DNA of 62,080 nt, from contig NZ_SNXO01000010.1 in assembly GCF_004362975.1 (NCBI RefSeq), forward strand, positions 1-62,080. The letters are read 5' to 3'. This document shows positions 19,498-30,313 of this stretch, in pieces. The position numbers and the translations under genes are program-made. Position 1 is the first letter of the stretch, and every line of letters starts with the position of its first letter. The notes under the pieces are model-generated. The model searched no databases, was not told the origin of the DNA, and saw only the letters and a program-made list of their open reading frames with translations. Origin of the DNA: Aminicella lysinilytica. Its GTDB lineage: Bacteria > Bacillota > Clostridia > Peptostreptococcales > Anaerovoracaceae.

Positions 19498-22400
19498 TTA
19501 ATACTCTTCTTCTACAGGTTTATCTTCTACTACTGAGCCATCGTTGTTCTTTTCTTCACTGAATCCGTTAGCAAAGAGATCCTCTTCGGTCTCATGTCTC
19601 GAATTCATTTTGATGATGCTATCTATGCCCGTTGGCTCGTCATACTCTGACATTTCCTTCAACTGCATTTCCTCGTCATTGTCCGTCAGCACCCTGACAT
19701 CCAAAGCCAGACTCTGCAGCTCTTTGATAAGTACCTTGAAGGATTCCGGTATGCCCGGTTCAGGTATGTTCTCGCCCTTTACGATTGCTTCATAGGTCTT
19801 GACTCTTCCAACGATATCGTCGGATTTCACAGTCAGGATCTCCTGCAAAGTATAGGCTGCGCCATAGGCCTCCAGGGCCCAAACTTCCATCTCTCCGAAA
19901 CGCTGTCCGCCGAACTGAGCTTTACCGCCCAACGGCTGCTGCGTTACCAGGGAGTACGGTCCCGTACTTCTCGCATGGATCTTATCATCGACCAGATGAT
20001 GCAGTTTAAGCATGTACATATATCCGACGGTTACAGGTTTCTCGAAATACTCACCTGTTCTGCCGTCTCTGAGTTTCAGCTTGCCGGTCTCGGAATATCC
20101 GCATTCTTCCAGCATAGCTCTGATGTCTTTCTCTGTAGCTCCATCGAATACAGGCGTAGCAATGTACCAGCCCTTCGTTTTGGCAGCTAATCCAAGATGT
20201 ACCTCCAGGACCTGTCCAACGTTCATTCGCGAAGGAACGCCCAGTGGATTCAACATTACCTGCAATGGTTGTCCGTTCTCCATGAACGGCATATCCTCCT
20301 CAGGCAATATCCTTGAAATTACACCCTTATTTCCGTGACGTCCGGCCATCTTATCTCCAACCTGGATCTTTCTCTTGGTGGCGATATATGTACGTACCAG
20401 TTTGGATACGCCAGGTGGCAGCTCATCTCCGTTTTCACGGGTGAACACCTTCACGTCTACAACGATGCCGGTCTCTCCATGAGGAACTCTCAGGGAAGTA
20501 TCTCTTACCTCTCTGGCTTTCTCACCAAAGATGGCTCTCAGCAGTCTCTCCTCAGCTGAAAGGTCGTTCTCTCCCTTAGGGGTGACTTTACCTACCAGGA
20601 TGTCTGTGGAGCTGACTTCAGCGCCGACTCTAACGATACCTTCCTCATCAAGATCCTTAAGTGCCTCATCGCCGACATTAGGAATGTCACGCGTGATTTC
20701 TTCAGGACCCAGCTTGGTATCTCTGGCTTCCGACTCGTATTCGACAATGTGCAGTGATGTCAGCACATCGTTCATGATGAGCTTCTCGTTCAGGACGATA
20801 GCATCCTCGTAGTTGTATCCTTCCCAGGTCATGAATCCTATGAGCAGATTCTTGCCCAGAGCGATCTCGCCCAGGTCTGTGGAAGGTCCGTCAGCGATGA
20901 CTTCTCCTTCTTCAATATGCTCGCCATGGCTTACTATAGGCCTCTGGTTGATGCATGTTCCCTGGTTGGAACGTTTAAATTTCAAAAGTTTATATGTGTC
21001 AAGGCCGTTATCTTCGTCTCTTCTGATAGCGATGTTCTCGGCATCGACAGACTCAACAGTACCCGTATGCTTAGCAAGTATCACGACGCCGGAATCTCTG
21101 GCTGCCTTGTACTCTATACCGGTACCTACGATAGGCGCTTCTGTTACCAGAAGTGGTACTGCCTGACGCTGCATGTTGGAACCCATCAACGCACGGTTGG
21201 CGTCGTCGTTCTCCAGGAAAGGTATCATAGCTGTAGCTACAGATACTACCTGCTTAGGAGAAACGTCCATCATATCTGCCTGCTCCTTAGGGAACATGGC
21301 GATCTCGCCGCCTACGCCTCTGGCTGCGACCTTATCATTGACGAAGTGACCTTCTTCATCCAAAGGCTCGTTGGCCTGTGCGATGATCATAAGCTCTTCT
21401 TCATCAGCGGCAACGTATCTGATTTCCTTAGTTACGATGCCCGACTCTTTATCTACAACTCTGTACGGAGTCTCGATGAATCCATACTCGTTGATTATTC
21501 CATATGTAGTAAGCGAACCAATCAGTCCGATGTTAGGTCCTTCAGGAGTCTCTATAGGGCACATCCTGCCATAGTGAGACTGATGTATGTCTCTGACCTC
21601 GAAACCGGCTCTCTCACGGGACAAACCTCCAGGTCCAAGGGCAGACAGCCTTCTCTTATGAGTCAGCTCTGCCAGAGGGTTATTCTGATCCATGAACTGT
21701 GACAGCTGGGAACTTCCGAAGAACTCCTTGATAGCGGCCGTTACAGGTCTGATGTTCATCAAAGCCTGCGGGGTCGTCGCTTCCATGTCCTGAATGGTCA
21801 TTCTCTCTTTAACTACTCTCTCCATCCTAGCCAGACCGATCCTGAACTGGTTCTGAAGCAGTTCTCCCACGGTTCTGAGTCTTCTGTTGCCCAGGTGGTC
21901 TATGTCATCGGTGTTGCCGATGCCATAATTGAGGTTCAAAATGTAACTTACGGAGGCGATGATGTCAGACATGATTATGTGCTTAGGTGACAGATCATGC
22001 TTTCTTCTGACAAGTTCCTTCTCCAGGTCTTCCTGAGAAAGGTCCTGATCAAGGATCTCCTTAAGTACAGGGTAATAGCCCTGCTCCTCTATTCTCAATT
22101 TCTTAGTATCTACATTTACATAGCAGGAAAGATCTACGAACTGACTTCCGATGATCTTGGTTTCAATAGAATCATCAGTCTTTCCGTATCCCATTACATA
22201 TTCCACGCCTGCATTTTCTATGGTCATACCCATATCTCTGTCGATGTTCTGTCCCTTTTCCACAAGGATCTCTCCTGTGTTAGGATCCACTACATCCTCA
22301 GCAGCTACAACATCGATCAGCCTGTTATGCAGGCCGAGCTTTTTGTTATATTTATATCTGCCAACGCGAGCAAGGTCGTATCTCTTAGCATCAAAGAAAA

Positions 22401-23169
22401 GAGAATTCAAAAGTGACTTGGCGCTGTCCACTGTAGGCGGCTCGCCAGGTCTGAGTTTCTTATATATTTCCTTCAGGCCGCTTTCATAGTCGTTTATGGC
22501 ATCCTTTTCCAAGGTTTTCATAAGCCTCTCGTCTGCGCCGAAGGTATTGAGTATTTCTTCATTACTACCCATGCCCAAAGCTCTGAGCAAGGTTGTCAAA
22601 GGCTGCTTCCTGGTTCTGTCGACTCTGACGGAAATAATTCCGTTGGAATCGGTCTCATACTCGATCCAGGCACCTCTGTTAGGAATGATCTGGGATGAGT
22701 AAAGTTTCTGGTTGGACTTATCCGTTTCCACATCAAAATATGGCCCCGGCGAACGTACCAGCTGTGTGACAATAACTCTCTCAGCACCATTATAGATGAA
22801 AGTTCCCTTTTCAGTCATCAAAGGGAAATCTCCCATGAACACTTCCTGTTCCTTGACCTCGCCTGTCTCTCTATTGACAAGTCTGACCTTTACTTTTAAC
22901 GGAGCTGCGTATGTTACATCCCTCTCCTTACATTCCTCCTGTTCATACTTAGGAAGATCGTTCAGAGAATAATCAATGAATTCCAGACTGAGGTTTCCGG
23001 CATAGTCCTTAATAGGTGATATGTCCTCAAATACCTCCTGGAGCCCTTCTTTAATAAACCAGTCATATGACTTCGTCTGAATGTCTATGAGGTTAGGCAT
23101 AGTTCCAACTTCATTGATTTTGGCGAAAGACATACGTTCTTTCCTACCAACTTGTATTGGTTTTGGCAT
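19498..23169 (-). CDS. rpoB: RNA polymerase beta subunit
   Basis: The beta subunit forms the other half of the polymerase cleft and is the rifampicin target. The protein is 1223 residues from ATG 23169, which has AAGGAG 8 bases upstream; a GTG three codons earlier sits inside that site and is rejected. The rifampicin region [31 protein letters not shown] is intact and shows no common resistance change. The C-terminus has [18 protein letters not shown] and an acidic tail. It has its own promoter (23220-23248) after the rplL terminator. Confidence 0.98.
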   Translation of the reverse strand: MPKPIQVGRKERMSFAKINEVGTMPNLIDIQTKSYDWFIKEGLQEVFEDISPIKDYAGNLSLEFIDYSLNDLPKYEQEECKERDVTYAAPLKVKVRLVNRETGEVKEQEVFMGDFPLMTEKGTFIYNGAERVIVTQLVRSPGPYFDVETDKSNQKLYSSQIIPNRGAWIEYETDSNGIISVRVDRTRKQPLTTLLRALGMGSNEEILNTFGADERLMKTLEKDAINDYESGLKEIYKKLRPGEPPTVDSAKSLLNSLFFDAKRYDLARVGRYKYNKKLGLHNRLIDVVAAEDVVDPNTGEILVEKGQNIDRDMGMTIENAGVEYVMGYGKTDDSIETKIIGSQFVDLSCYVNVDTKKLRIEEQGYYPVLKEILDQDLSQEDLEKELVRRKHDLSPKHIIMSDIIASVSYILNLNYGIGNTDDIDHLGNRRLRTVGELLQNQFRIGLARMERVVKERMTIQDMEATTPQALMNIRPVTAAIKEFFGSSQLSQFMDQNNPLAELTHKRRLSALGPGGLSRERAGFEVRDIHQSHYGRMCPIETPEGPNIGLIGSLTTYGIINEYGFIETPYRVVDKESGIVTKEIRYVAADEEELMIIAQANEPLDEEGHFVNDKVAARGVGGEIAMFPKEQADMMDVSPKQVVSVATAMIPFLENDDANRALMGSNMQRQAVPLLVTEAPIVGTGIEYKAARDSGVVILAKHTGTVESVDAENIAIRRDEDNGLDTYKLLKFKRSNQGTCINQRPIVSHGEHIEEGEVIADGPSTDLGEIALGKNLLIGFMTWEGYNYEDAIVLNEKLIMNDVLTSLHIVEYESEARDTKLGPEEITRDIPNVGDEALKDLDEEGIVRVGAEVSSTDILVGKVTPKGENDLSAEERLLRAIFGEKAREVRDTSLRVPHGETGIVVDVKVFTRENGDELPPGVSKLVRTYIATKRKIQVGDKMAGRHGNKGVISRILPEEDMPFMENGQPLQVMLNPLGVPSRMNVGQVLEVHLGLAAKTKGWYIATPVFDGATEKDIRAMLEECGYSETGKLKLRDGRTGEYFEKPVTVGYMYMLKLHHLVDDKIHARSTGPYSLVTQQPLGGKAQFGGQRFGEMEVWALEAYGAAYTLQEILTVKSDDIVGRVKTYEAIVKGENIPEPGIPESFKVLIKELQSLALDVRVLTDNDEEMQLKEMSEYDEPTGIDSIIKMNSRHETEEDLFANGFSEEKNNDGSVVEDKPVEEEY

Positions 23170-23219
23170 TCTTATCACTCCTTATTATCTATCTGATTAC
23201 ATTTGCATGGCAGTCTATT

Positions 23220-23248
23220 ATTATACCTCTAATCGGTCAAATGGTCAA
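23220..23248 (-). promoter_or_regulatory. Promoter of rpoBC
   Basis: Minus strand TTGACC (23243-23248), a 17-bp spacer and a perfect TATAAT (23220-23225), about 50 bp before rpoB. It lies just beyond the rplL terminator, so rpoBC can be controlled apart from rplJL. Confidence 0.88.
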
Positions 23249-23259
23249 GGATAAATACG

Positions 23260-23293
23260 AAAAAAAACCGACGCAAATTTTTGCGTCGGTTTC
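23260..23293 (-). terminator. Terminator after rplJL
   Basis: The stem ACCGACGCAAA/TTTGCGTCGGT is followed on the minus strand by eight T residues. It is strong and lies about 25 bp past the rplL stop. Read-through or the separate promoter must supply rpoBC. Confidence 0.93.
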
Positions 23294-23315
23294 ATAGTCG
23301 TAAATTGTCGCCTGA

Positions 23316-23678
23316 TTATTTAAGCTCAACTGTTGCGCCGACTTCTTCAAGCTTAGCCTTAAGCTCGTCTGCCTCAGCCTTCTCAACGCCTTCTTTAACG
23401 TTTGAAGGAGCTCCGTCAACTAAGTCCTTAGCTTCCTTAAGTCCAAGTCCTGTGATTTCTCTTACAGCCTTGATGACTTTGATCTTCTCTCCGCCGATCT
23501 CCTTAAGTACTACTGTGAACTCTGACTGTTCCTCAGCTGCGCCGCCTGCTGCTGCGCCTGCTGCTGCTACTGGAGCTGCTGCTGAAACGCCAAACTCTTC
23601 TTCACATGCTTTAACTAACTCGTTCAATTCAAGAACTGACATGCCCTTTATGGCTTCAATGATTTTATCTTTATCCAT
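23316..23678 (-). CDS. rplL: Ribosomal protein L7/L12
   Basis: L7/L12 forms the stalk that recruits translational GTPases. The 120 residues have the N-terminal dimerisation part ([32 protein letters not shown]), an Ala/Gly-rich hinge (about 33-50) and the C-terminal [41 protein letters not shown] precedes the ATG. It follows rplJ by 35 bp. Confidence 0.98.
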   Translation of the reverse strand: MDKDKIIEAIKGMSVLELNELVKACEEEFGVSAAAPVAAAGAAAGGAAEEQSEFTVVLKEIGGEKIKVIKAVREITGLGLKEAKDLVDGAPSNVKEGVEKAEADELKAKLEEVGATVELK

Positions 23679-23713
23679 TTTATTTCTCCTTATAAAATTT
23701 TGATTATTATCTA

Positions 23714-24325
23714 TTATTCTGCATCAGGGGTAGCTTCTGCTGCCGGTGCTTCTTCAGCAGGGGCTTCAGCAGGTGCTGCCTCGGCAGGTGCTTCTGCAGG
23801 GGCTGCTTCTGCTGCAGGAGCTTCAGCTCCATCTGCAGGCTTAGCCTCAGCAATAGCTGCCAGAGTTCTGACAAATTTTCCAATAGGTGACTGAATGCTT
23901 CCCATGAATTTTGCGATGAGTTCATCTCTTGATGGGATAGATGCGATCTGCTCGATTCCATCCTTATCATAGAATTCGCCTTCTACGATTCCGGCTTTGA
24001 ACTCCATCTTCTTATATGATGTGATAGCCTCTTTCAGTACTCTTGCCGGTGCTGTAGCATCGTCTTTACTGATAGCGATAGCACTTGGGCCCTGCATAAC
24101 ATCACCCAGCTTCTCGAATTCAGTTCCTGCTATGGCCCTCTTCATCAGAGTGTTCTTGTAAACGCTATAGTCTACATCAGCTTCGCGAAGTTTCTTTCTC
24201 ATAGCATCAGCTTCAGCTACTGTAGTTCCCATGTAGTCAATAACTACAGCTGACTGCGCGCCTTCAAGTTTAGCTTTTATTTCGTCAATTACTACTTGTT
24301 TCTCTTTTTTTGCTTCTTCAGACAT
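23714..24325 (-). CDS. rplJ: Ribosomal protein L10
   Basis: L10 anchors L7/L12 dimers to 23S rRNA and represses its own operon through the leader. The start at 24325 ([17 protein letters not shown]) has AAAGGAG upstream; a longer frame to 24376 runs through the leader. The 203 residues exceed the usual 165-175 because the C-terminus carries a low-complexity tail of about 30 residues built from EAAPAEAP repeats (23714-23830). The tail follows the stalk-binding helix and may be a disordered extension. Confidence 0.95.
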   Translation of the reverse strand: MSEEAKKEKQVVIDEIKAKLEGAQSAVVIDYMGTTVAEADAMRKKLREADVDYSVYKNTLMKRAIAGTEFEKLGDVMQGPSAIAISKDDATAPARVLKEAITSYKKMEFKAGIVEGEFYDKDGIEQIASIPSRDELIAKFMGSIQSPIGKFVRTLAAIAEAKPADGAEAPAAEAAPAEAPAEAAPAEAPAEEAPAAEATPDAE

Positions 24326-24339
24326 TGTATCTCCTTTCT

Positions 24340-24475
24340 GGAACCGATGAACGGTTCGCGAATGATTGGTACTCAATAAGAAAACCTTGCCTCATAGACA
24401 GAAGCAAGGTCAATATCTTTATATATTGTACCTCGGCGGGAAATTAAGCTTTCGCACCCGCTGTCTACGGTTTTA
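24340..24475 (-). promoter_or_regulatory. L10 leader (ribosomal autoregulatory RNA)
   Basis: The minus strand carries the Firmicute L10 leader hallmarks: ACCGTAGACAGCGGGTGCGAAAG, then CTTAATTTCCCGCCGAGGTA, and a hairpin ACCTTGCTTC...GAGGCAAGGT (written on the plus strand around 24381-24410). In this family L10(L12)4 binds the leader and lowers rplJL expression. It fills the 176 bp between rplA and rplJ. Confidence 0.88.
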
Positions 24476-24501
24476 GTGTCAAATTCAATTGTTTAGCTGC
24501 A

Positions 24502-25197
24502 TTAACCGATAAGAGCTGTGTTGATTTTTACTCCAGGTCCCATAGTTGATGTAACTACCACGCTCTTCAGATACTGTCCCTTGGAGCTGGCTGGTTTTGC
24601 CTTAACGATGGCTTCCATAAGAGCATTGAAGTTCTCTTCAAGCTTCTCAGGTCCAAATGAACTTTTTCCTATAACAGTGTGGATGATGTTCTGCTTGTCA
24701 AGACGATACTCGACTTTACCGGCTTTAATGTCTTCCAGAGCCTTAGTAAGGTCCATAGTAACTGTTCCTGATTTAGGATTTGGCATCAATCCCTTAGGTC
24801 CCAGAACTTTACCAAGTCTTCCAACGACACTCATCATGTCCGGGGTAGCTACTACTACGTCGAAATCGAACCAGTTCTCTGACTGTATCTTCTGTGCCAG
24901 CTCTTCAGCTCCTACGAAGTCTGCTCCAGCTGCCTCAGCCTCTTCAGCCTTAGGTCCCTTAGCAAATACCAAAACCTTTACGCTTTTACCAGTTCCGTGT
25001 GGAAGAACCATAGCTCCTCTTACCTGTTGGTCTGCGTGTCTGCCATCTACGCCCAATCTGATGTGCGCTTCAATGGTCTCATCGAACTTAGCCTTTGAAG
25101 ACTCAGTTACGATTTTCATTGCTTCTGTTACTTCGTGCATTTCTGACTTATCGAATTTCTCTACAGAAGCTCTGTAATTCTTTCCGTGTTTAGCCAT
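24502..25197 (-). CDS. rplA: Ribosomal protein L1
   Basis: L1 forms the mobile stalk at the E site. The 231 residues begin [23 protein letters not shown] and include [53 protein letters not shown] and [22 protein letters not shown], all conserved. It lies 68 bp after rplK and precedes the L10 leader. Confidence 0.98.
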   Translation of the reverse strand: MAKHGKNYRASVEKFDKSEMHEVTEAMKIVTESSKAKFDETIEAHIRLGVDGRHADQQVRGAMVLPHGTGKSVKVLVFAKGPKAEEAEAAGADFVGAEELAQKIQSENWFDFDVVVATPDMMSVVGRLGKVLGPKGLMPNPKSGTVTMDLTKALEDIKAGKVEYRLDKQNIIHTVIGKSSFGPEKLEENFNALMEAIVKAKPASSKGQYLKSVVVTSTMGPGVKINTALIG

Positions 25198-25265
25198 TTT
25201 TCTACCTCCTCGTGGTTCTATCGAATTTCTTCAGCGGCTGGCCTCAGATATTCTCCCACAAAAAA

Positions 25266-25691
25266 TTACTCTTCTACTACGATACCCATGCTTCTAGCTG
25301 TTCCTGAAACCATGCTTACAGCAGCGTCCAGATCAGCGGCATTTAAATCAGGCATCTTTACTTTTGCGATCTCTTCTACCTGAGCCCTGGTGAGTGTCGC
25401 AACTTTCTTCTTGTTTGGCTCTCCGGAAGCGGTATCCAGTCCAGCTGCCTTTTTCAAAAGAACTGCTGCAGGTGGTGTCTTCGTGATAAATGTAAACGAT
25501 CTGTCTGCATAAACCGTGATTACTACTGGAATGATCATTCCCGGCTGATCCTGAGTCTTGGCATTGAACTGTTTACAGAAATCCATAATGTTGACTCCGT
25601 GCTGTCCTAATGCAGGTCCTACAGGTGGTGCTGGTGTTGCTCCTCCGGCTGGAATCTGAAGTTTTATATAACCTTCGATTTTTTTTGCCAT
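25266..25691 (-). CDS. rplK: Ribosomal protein L11
   Basis: L11 binds the GTPase-associated centre of 23S rRNA and is needed for the RelA stringent response. The 141 residues show [37 protein letters not shown] and the C-terminal [24 protein letters not shown] precedes the ATG. It follows nusG by 17 bp. Confidence 0.98.
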   Translation of the reverse strand: MAKKIEGYIKLQIPAGGATPAPPVGPALGQHGVNIMDFCKQFNAKTQDQPGMIIPVVITVYADRSFTFITKTPPAAVLLKKAAGLDTASGEPNKKKVATLTRAQVEEIAKVKMPDLNAADLDAAVSMVSGTARSMGIVVEE

Positions 25692-25708
25692 GGTGCTCCT
25701 CCTTCCTC

Positions 25709-26293
25709 CTAAAGTTTGTCTACCTGATTGAACTCAAGTTCAACAGGCGTATCTCTACCGAACATAGAAACCTTGACGGTCAGTACCTGCTTATCTTTGT
25801 TGATATCGAGGACTTCTCCCATGAAGCTCTCGAATGGTCCATTGATAACTCGTACTGTGTCGCCGACTTCAACGTCCAGATCGATATCGATCTTCTCTAT
25901 TCCCATACGCGCTACTTCTTCAGGCGTAAGTGGAACCGGCTCTGAGCCGTGCCCTACGAATCCGGTAACTCCCTGTGTATTTCTGACAAGGTACCATGAT
26001 TCATTGGTGACGATCATCTTGATGATGACATAGCCCGGGAACATCTTTCTCGTCTTGATCTTCCTCTGTCCATCCTTGATTTCTACTCTATCTTCAGTAG
26101 GAACAATGATCTCCAGAATAGTATCCTGCATTCCACGGTTTTCCACCATCTTCTCAATATTTACTTTTACTTTGTTCTCGTGGCCAGAATATGTATGTAC
26201 TACATACCACTTAGCCTGGCCGTCGCCTCTGATACCTTCCTCCGTAAGCGGTGAAAAGATATTGGCCGTGCCTTTGTTATCTGTCTCTGACAT
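25709..26293 (-). CDS. nusG: Transcription termination/antitermination factor NusG
   Basis: NusG binds the polymerase clamp and couples it to pausing, termination or ribosomes. The 194 residues have the NGN domain ([40 protein letters not shown]) and a KOW domain ([26 protein letters not shown]). About 25 extra residues ([26 protein letters not shown]) precede the NGN domain; GAGATTGAAGAAGG-type purines precede the start. It is in the rpmG-secE-nusG operon. Confidence 0.97.
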   Translation of the reverse strand: MSETDNKGTANIFSPLTEEGIRGDGQAKWYVVHTYSGHENKVKVNIEKMVENRGMQDTILEIIVPTEDRVEIKDGQRKIKTRKMFPGYVIIKMIVTNESWYLVRNTQGVTGFVGHGSEPVPLTPEEVARMGIEKIDIDLDVEVGDTVRVINGPFESFMGEVLDINKDKQVLTVKVSMFGRDTPVELEFNQVDKL

Positions 26294-26323
26294 TTAAAAT
26301 ACCTTCTTCAATCTCTTGGGGAA

Positions 26324-26620
26324 TTAGCTCAAAGTAATGCCCAATACTGCCTTCAGTATAGCAAGGAATCCTGAGTCGATACCCCAGAAAGCCAGCGCAA
26401 AGAAAGCACAGGTGCAGATAACAACAACTGTAAATGCTCCTAATTCCTTCTTAGTAGGCCATACTACCTTGCCCATTTCCTGCTTGACGCCCTTCCAGTA
26501 TTCCTTGGTGGAACCCTTTTTCTTTTTCTGGGAGTTCTTGGCAGCAATTTTCCTGGCCTGTGCTACTGAAGCTGTAGTTTGCTTCTCGTTAGATTTTTTC
26601 TTATCGTTTCCTTTTGCCAT
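26324..26620 (-). CDS. secE: Preprotein translocase subunit SecE
   Basis: SecE clamps SecY in the protein-conducting channel. The 98 residues have a lysine-rich N-terminal extension of about 45 residues, then the family motif EYWKGVKQEMGKVVWPTKKEL and one membrane segment (FTVVVICTCAFFALAFWGIDSGFLAIL). The start at 26620 has AAGGAG 8 bases upstream; three codons further out there is no better site. It lies 30 bp before nusG and 12 bp after rpmG. Confidence 0.95.
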   Translation of the reverse strand: MAKGNDKKKSNEKQTTASVAQARKIAAKNSQKKKKGSTKEYWKGVKQEMGKVVWPTKKELGAFTVVVICTCAFFALAFWGIDSGFLAILKAVLGITLS

Positions 26621-26632
26621 TTCAGACACTCC

Positions 26633-26782
26633 TTATTTAGTCTCTTTGTGAAGAGTTTCTTTTCTGCAGAACGGGCAATACTTCTTAAGCTCGATACGAT
26701 CAGGATCGTTCTTCTTGTTTTTAACAGTATTGTAGTTTCTCTGCTTGCATTCCTGACATGCTAATGTTACTTTAACTCTCAT
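26633..26782 (-). CDS. rpmG: Ribosomal protein L33
   Basis: A 49-residue reading frame translating as [18 protein letters not shown]..., then [17 protein letters not shown]. CxxC pairs at about 9-12 and 36-39 make this the zinc-binding form of L33. AAACGGAGGACTATCATA precedes the ATG. It is the first gene of rpmG-secE-nusG, as in Bacillus, where L33 also precedes secE. Confidence 0.96.
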   Translation of the reverse strand: MRVKVTLACQECKQRNYNTVKNKKNDPDRIELKKYCPFCRKETLHKETK

Positions 26783-26812
26783 TATGATAGTCCTCCGTTT
26801 TTTAACCAAAAT

Positions 26813-26838
26813 TCAGAGCTGGTCGGCCAGCTCTGTAG
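26813..26838 (-). promoter_or_regulatory. Leader hairpin before rpmG
   Basis: AGAGCTGG-loop-CCAGCTCT lies between the promoter at 26864-26892 and rpmG, flanked by AATTC and GAATTTTGG on the minus strand. It could be an attenuator, or a terminator for the LCP gene upstream. Confidence 0.5.
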
Positions 26839-26863
26839 AATTTTCTCATAAAGTCGCCTATTA

Positions 26864-26892
26864 AGTGTACAACAAGGTTCTGTCAATGTCAA
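26864..26892 (-). promoter_or_regulatory. Promoter of rpmG-secE-nusG
   Basis: Minus strand TTGACA (26887-26892), a 17-bp spacer and TACACT (26864-26869). A second overlapping TTGACA (26881-26886) with TAATAG, also at 17 bp, gives an alternative register. Confidence 0.8.
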
Positions 26893-27014
26893 CATTTTTT
26901 CTGAGATTCGACGGTGATATTTTCTCTTCCCAGACTTTCCTGGCAGCCTAGCCTGGGATTCCTTCAACCTTGCCTGTTTTCCCTGCCAGCCACATTGCCG
27001 GCGACCCCACGTCA

Positions 27015-28688
27015 CTACTTCAACGTTCCGTCCATAACTGCAGCAATTTTGTCCACGGCCTTGACCACCTGATCCTCTGACGGCTTCATGACATAGACAG
27101 AATAATCACCTGTGGAATAGCAGGTCTCGTATGTGCCCGAACCTGTCATATTCTGTTTCTTGATAGTCCAGCTTCCGCCGTCGTTGATCTGCTGCTTGAC
27201 TATGGCCTTGATCTCCTTGCTGGTCATATTGATTTCCATATAATCCTTGCAAGCCGCCAATATGGAGGAATACTTCGTCAGAATAGTTTTGCTCGACGAT
27301 GCCTTCTTGATGACTGCCTCGACAATCTTAGCCTGATCTTTGTTCCTCTGCACATCCCCCGACGCGAAAGACTTGCGCTCTCTGGCAAAAGCCAGCGCCT
27401 TAGCCCCGTCAAGATGATTTTTGCCCTCGTAGAATGTATAGTATACGCCCTGACCGTGGGTGGTAAAAGTGAAGTCCGAGTTCACGTCAACACCGCCAAC
27501 GGCATCGATGAACTTGGTCACCGTGGTGTAATTCACCTTCAGATAGTAGTTCATGTCCACGCCGGTGAGCTTTTCTACGGATTTGATGGTCTGCTGGATG
27601 CCGTAGATCCCCGTGTGGGTCAGCTTGTCCGTGGCGTTGTCCTTGCTGGTTAGCTTGATCTCATAGTCACGCGGGATCGATGTCAACAAAACAGTCTTGG
27701 TCTTTGGGTTGACTGTGACGATCATGTTGACGTCGGACCTGGATGCTGTGTCGATGGTGCCGCTGGTATCCAATCCGCTGATGTACACGTTATATGATTC
27801 CTTGGTCACATCGACATTCTTAGACAGATCCTCGGAGGATATCTTGACTTTGACCACATGTATGATCCGGGTCTTGCTCTTGAAATCGCTTTCCTGGTCG
27901 CAAATGGTCTTATAATGGCTGGCGCTTATGAGTATAGCTTCATATTTCTTGCTCAAAAGCCCGCTCCCCAGTTTTGACAGGCTGGCTACTCTGGCGTATG
28001 TCACGTTTTCATTTGAAGCCAACTGACCCTTGGCTTTGGAATAATTCAGTTCGTTGGTCAGATATGTGGCGACTTCCTTGCCCTTGATGTCATCTTCCTT
28101 CTCGTAATCGCTGCTCTTGTTCACGATTACGTAGTAGTTCTCCGTCTGCTCATTTACGCTTGTCACCTGGGAGAAGAACCCCACTGTATCGCCTAGGTTT
28201 ACTATTGCAAAGGCGAATCCGCCCATGAGCAATATGGAAGAAATCAGTGCCACGATTTTCTTCCACCGTTTGAATCCATAGAAATAAAGGGTCGGAAAAA
28301 TTGCTAGACTGATGAGCCCTACGATGGCCAGCGCAATGTACATAATCTTGGCAGGCAGTATGTCTGCGTAGACAAGCATTACAACAAAAGCTACTAAGGC
28401 GAAGAAGTACATGATCGACCATACTCTGGTGAATATGCCGAACTTAGTACGACCGGCCTGGGCTTTGGTTGCCGTGGCAGTCTGGGCGGCATTGGCTGCC
28501 GTGGCGGCCTGGGCGGCATTGGCTGCCGTGGCGGCCTGGGCGCTCGACGCCGGAGAGCCTTGGGCGGCTTGGCCCTCCGGGCCGCCGCTTACTTGATTGC
28601 CAGCCCGGTCCTCCGGGCCGCCGCTTGCTTGGTTGCCAGCCCGGCCCTCCGGGCCTTGGCTGCTGTGCTTGTATTTATCACTTCTCAT
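27015..28688 (-). CDS. LCP (LytR-CpsA-Psr) family wall-polymer transferase
   Basis: LCP proteins attach teichoic acid-like or capsular polymers from lipid carriers to peptidoglycan, outside the membrane. After a low-complexity cytoplasmic N-terminus (about 1-80) come three membrane segments (about 92-112, 116-137, 143-163). The extracellular part holds the LCP domain: RSDVNMIVTVNPKTKTVLLTSIPRDYEI (about 328-355), DKLTHTGIYGIQQTIKSVEKLTGVDMNYYLKVNY and FARERKSFASGDVQRNKDQAKIV. The N-terminus is made of two tandem repeats, 27 bp (28474-28550) and 36 bp (28572-28655). A promoter and GAGG site precede the ATG. It separates tuf2 from the rpmG operon, an insertion relative to Bacillus order. Confidence 0.9.
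   Translation of the reverse strand: MRSDKYKHSSQGPEGRAGNQASGGPEDRAGNQVSGGPEGQAAQGSPASSAQAATAANAAQAATAANAAQTATATKAQAGRTKFGIFTRVWSIMYFFALVAFVVMLVYADILPAKIMYIALAIVGLISLAIFPTLYFYGFKRWKKIVALISSILLMGGFAFAIVNLGDTVGFFSQVTSVNEQTENYYVIVNKSSDYEKEDDIKGKEVATYLTNELNYSKAKGQLASNENVTYARVASLSKLGSGLLSKKYEAILISASHYKTICDQESDFKSKTRIIHVVKVKISSEDLSKNVDVTKESYNVYISGLDTSGTIDTASRSDVNMIVTVNPKTKTVLLTSIPRDYEIKLTSKDNATDKLTHTGIYGIQQTIKSVEKLTGVDMNYYLKVNYTTVTKFIDAVGGVDVNSDFTFTTHGQGVYYTFYEGKNHLDGAKALAFARERKSFASGDVQRNKDQAKIVEAVIKKASSSKTILTKYSSILAACKDYMEINMTSKEIKAIVKQQINDGGSWTIKKQNMTGSGTYETCYSTGDYSVYVMKPSEDQVVKAVDKIAAVMDGTLK
28474..28655 (-). repeat. In-frame tandem repeats in the LCP gene N-terminus
   Basis: Two adjoining minisatellites with units divisible by three: 27 bp at 28474, 28501 and a partial at 28528 (AAQAATAAN-type peptide), and 36 bp at 28572, 28608 and a partial at 28644 (GNQ(A/V)SGGPE-type peptide). 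Neighbouring units are nearly identical, so the expansion is young. Confidence 0.85.
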
Positions 28689-28731
28689 TTGATTTCCTCG
28701 ATTAAATTTCTTAATTGTCAGTAATATACAT

Positions 28732-28760
28732 AACCTATATATTTTACTATTATTTCTGTG
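28732..28760 (-). promoter_or_regulatory. Possible promoter of the LCP gene
   Basis: Minus strand TCGACA, a 17-bp spacer and TAAAAT, roughly 45-75 bp before the start codon. The -35 is one base off consensus; coordinates are approximate. Confidence 0.45.
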
Positions 28761-28839
28761 GTTTGTCGATGTATATCGCTAAATCTACACATTTGGAAGA
28801 TGCGTATCGGGGTAGTAGCAGATGATTAAGGGCCGAAGG

Positions 28840-28971
28840 GCATTATTTGATAAGCTGACACGAATCCGAAGCCGCGGCCAGCCGATCGTTCAAATAGCAC
28901 AAGCGCACCGGCTGACACGGATCCGCCTAGAATCACGGCGCACCGGCGGCTGCAGCTCGGAGCCGCGGCCA
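28840..28971. other. Spacer between LCP gene and tuf2
   Basis: No gene is visible in 28689-29082. The part nearer tuf2 has short direct repeats: CTGACACGAATCCG and CTGACACGGATCCG; GCGCACCGGC twice; AGCCGCGGCC twice. From 28952 on it is collinear with the 3' flank of tuf1 (10702 on). Confidence 0.55.
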
Positions 28972-29000
28972 TAAAAATAGCAGGGCACGATGCCCTGCTA
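28972..29000 (-). terminator. Terminator of tuf2
   Basis: TAGCAGGGC/GCCCTGCTA stem followed by TTTTTAT on the minus strand, a near-identical copy of the tuf1 terminator with one loop change. Confidence 0.9.
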
Positions 29001-29082
29001 CTTGTTTCCATATTGTCCGCTCTGCCGTCACCGGCCGATCGGATGCTGGCTATGCCAGTGTCTCGTCGTTCTTCTTGTAGAA

Positions 29083-30276
29083 CTACTCGATGATCTCTGT
29101 TACGACTCCGGATCCTACTGTTCTTCCACCTTCTCTGATGGCGAATCTCAGTCCTTCCTCGATAGCGATTGGTGTGATCAGGTCGATCTCCATTACTACG
29201 TTATCTCCAGGCATGCACATCTCTGTACCTTCTGGCAACTGCAGATCTCCTGTTACATCTGTAGTTCTGAAATAGAACTGTGGTCTGTATCCGTTGAAGA
29301 ATGGTGTGTGGCGTCCGCCCTCTTCCTTCTTCAGTACGTATACCTGACCCTTGAACTTTGTATGCGGATGGATAGTTCCCGGTTTTGCCAGTACCTGTCC
29401 TCTTTCGATCTCATCTCTCTGTACGCCTCTCAGCAGTGCTCCGATGTTATCGCCTGTCTCTGCATCGTCCAGGATCTTTCTGAACATCTCCAGTCCTGTT
29501 ACTACGACTTTTCTCTTCTCATCTGAAAGTCCCACGATCTCTACTTCGTCGCCGACCTTCAGCATTCCTCTTTCAACTCTTCCTGTTGCTACTGTTCCAC
29601 GTCCTGTGATCGAGAATACGTCCTCTACAGGCATCAGGAATGGTTTGTCGTTTGCTCTCTGTGGCTCTGGGATGTATGAATCTACTGCTTCCATAAGCTC
29701 TATGATTCTGTCTCCCCACTCGCTTGATGGATCTTCAAGTGCCTTCAGGGCTGATCCTCTGATGATCGGTGTATCATCGCCTGGGAATTCATACTCTGAA
29801 AGTAGTTCTCTTACTTCCATCTCTACCAGATCCAGAAGCTCGTCGTCATCTACCATGTCGCATTTGTTCAGGAATACGATGATGTATGGTACTCCTACCT
29901 GTCTTGAAAGCAGGATGTGCTCTCTTGTCTGTGGCATCGGTCCGTCTGTTGCTGCTACTACCAGAATAGCTCCATCCATCTGAGCTGCTCCTGTGATCAT
30001 GTTCTTTACATAGTCAGCATGGCCCGGGCAGTCTACGTGAGCATAATGTCTGTTTGGTGTTTCATACTCTACGTGAGCTGTGGAAATAGTGATTCCTCTT
30101 TCCTTCTCTTCAGGTGCCTTATCGATCTGATCGAACTCTACATCTGATCCCAGAGAATATCTGTTATGCAGTACTTTGGTGATTGCTGCTGTCAGCGTTG
30201 TCTTACCATGGTCTACATGGCCGATAGTACCGATGTTGATATGCGGCTTGTTTCTTTCAAATTTCTGTTTTGCCAT
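29083..30276 (-). CDS. tuf: Elongation factor Tu, copy 2
   Basis: A second complete EF-Tu of 397 residues, with the same GTPase motifs as copy 1 and only two substitutions (Glu in LLSEYEFPG, Ile in DRIIELMEA). Nucleotide differences are scattered and nearly all synonymous. Homology with copy 1 ends at the start codon; leaders and promoters differ. It lies 37 bp downstream of tRNA-Thr and is expressed with it from the promoter at 30407-30435. This echoes the tRNA-Thr/tufB linkage known from other bacteria. Confidence 0.98.
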   Translation of the reverse strand: MAKQKFERNKPHINIGTIGHVDHGKTTLTAAITKVLHNRYSLGSDVEFDQIDKAPEEKERGITISTAHVEYETPNRHYAHVDCPGHADYVKNMITGAAQMDGAILVVAATDGPMPQTREHILLSRQVGVPYIIVFLNKCDMVDDDELLDLVEMEVRELLSEYEFPGDDTPIIRGSALKALEDPSSEWGDRIIELMEAVDSYIPEPQRANDKPFLMPVEDVFSITGRGTVATGRVERGMLKVGDEVEIVGLSDEKRKVVVTGLEMFRKILDDAETGDNIGALLRGVQRDEIERGQVLAKPGTIHPHTKFKGQVYVLKKEEGGRHTPFFNGYRPQFYFRTTDVTGDLQLPEGTEMCMPGDNVVMEIDLITPIAIEEGLRFAIREGGRTVGSGVVTEIIE

Positions 30277-30313
30277 TTTTCATTACTCCTTTTATAATAA
30301 TTACTAAACTTTT

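Noticed and set aside
27015-30276. Horizontal insertion carrying the LCP gene and tuf2
   Set aside because: The block interrupts the Bacillus order, but tuf2 is a native duplicate and no integrase, direct repeats or base-composition shift mark its ends.
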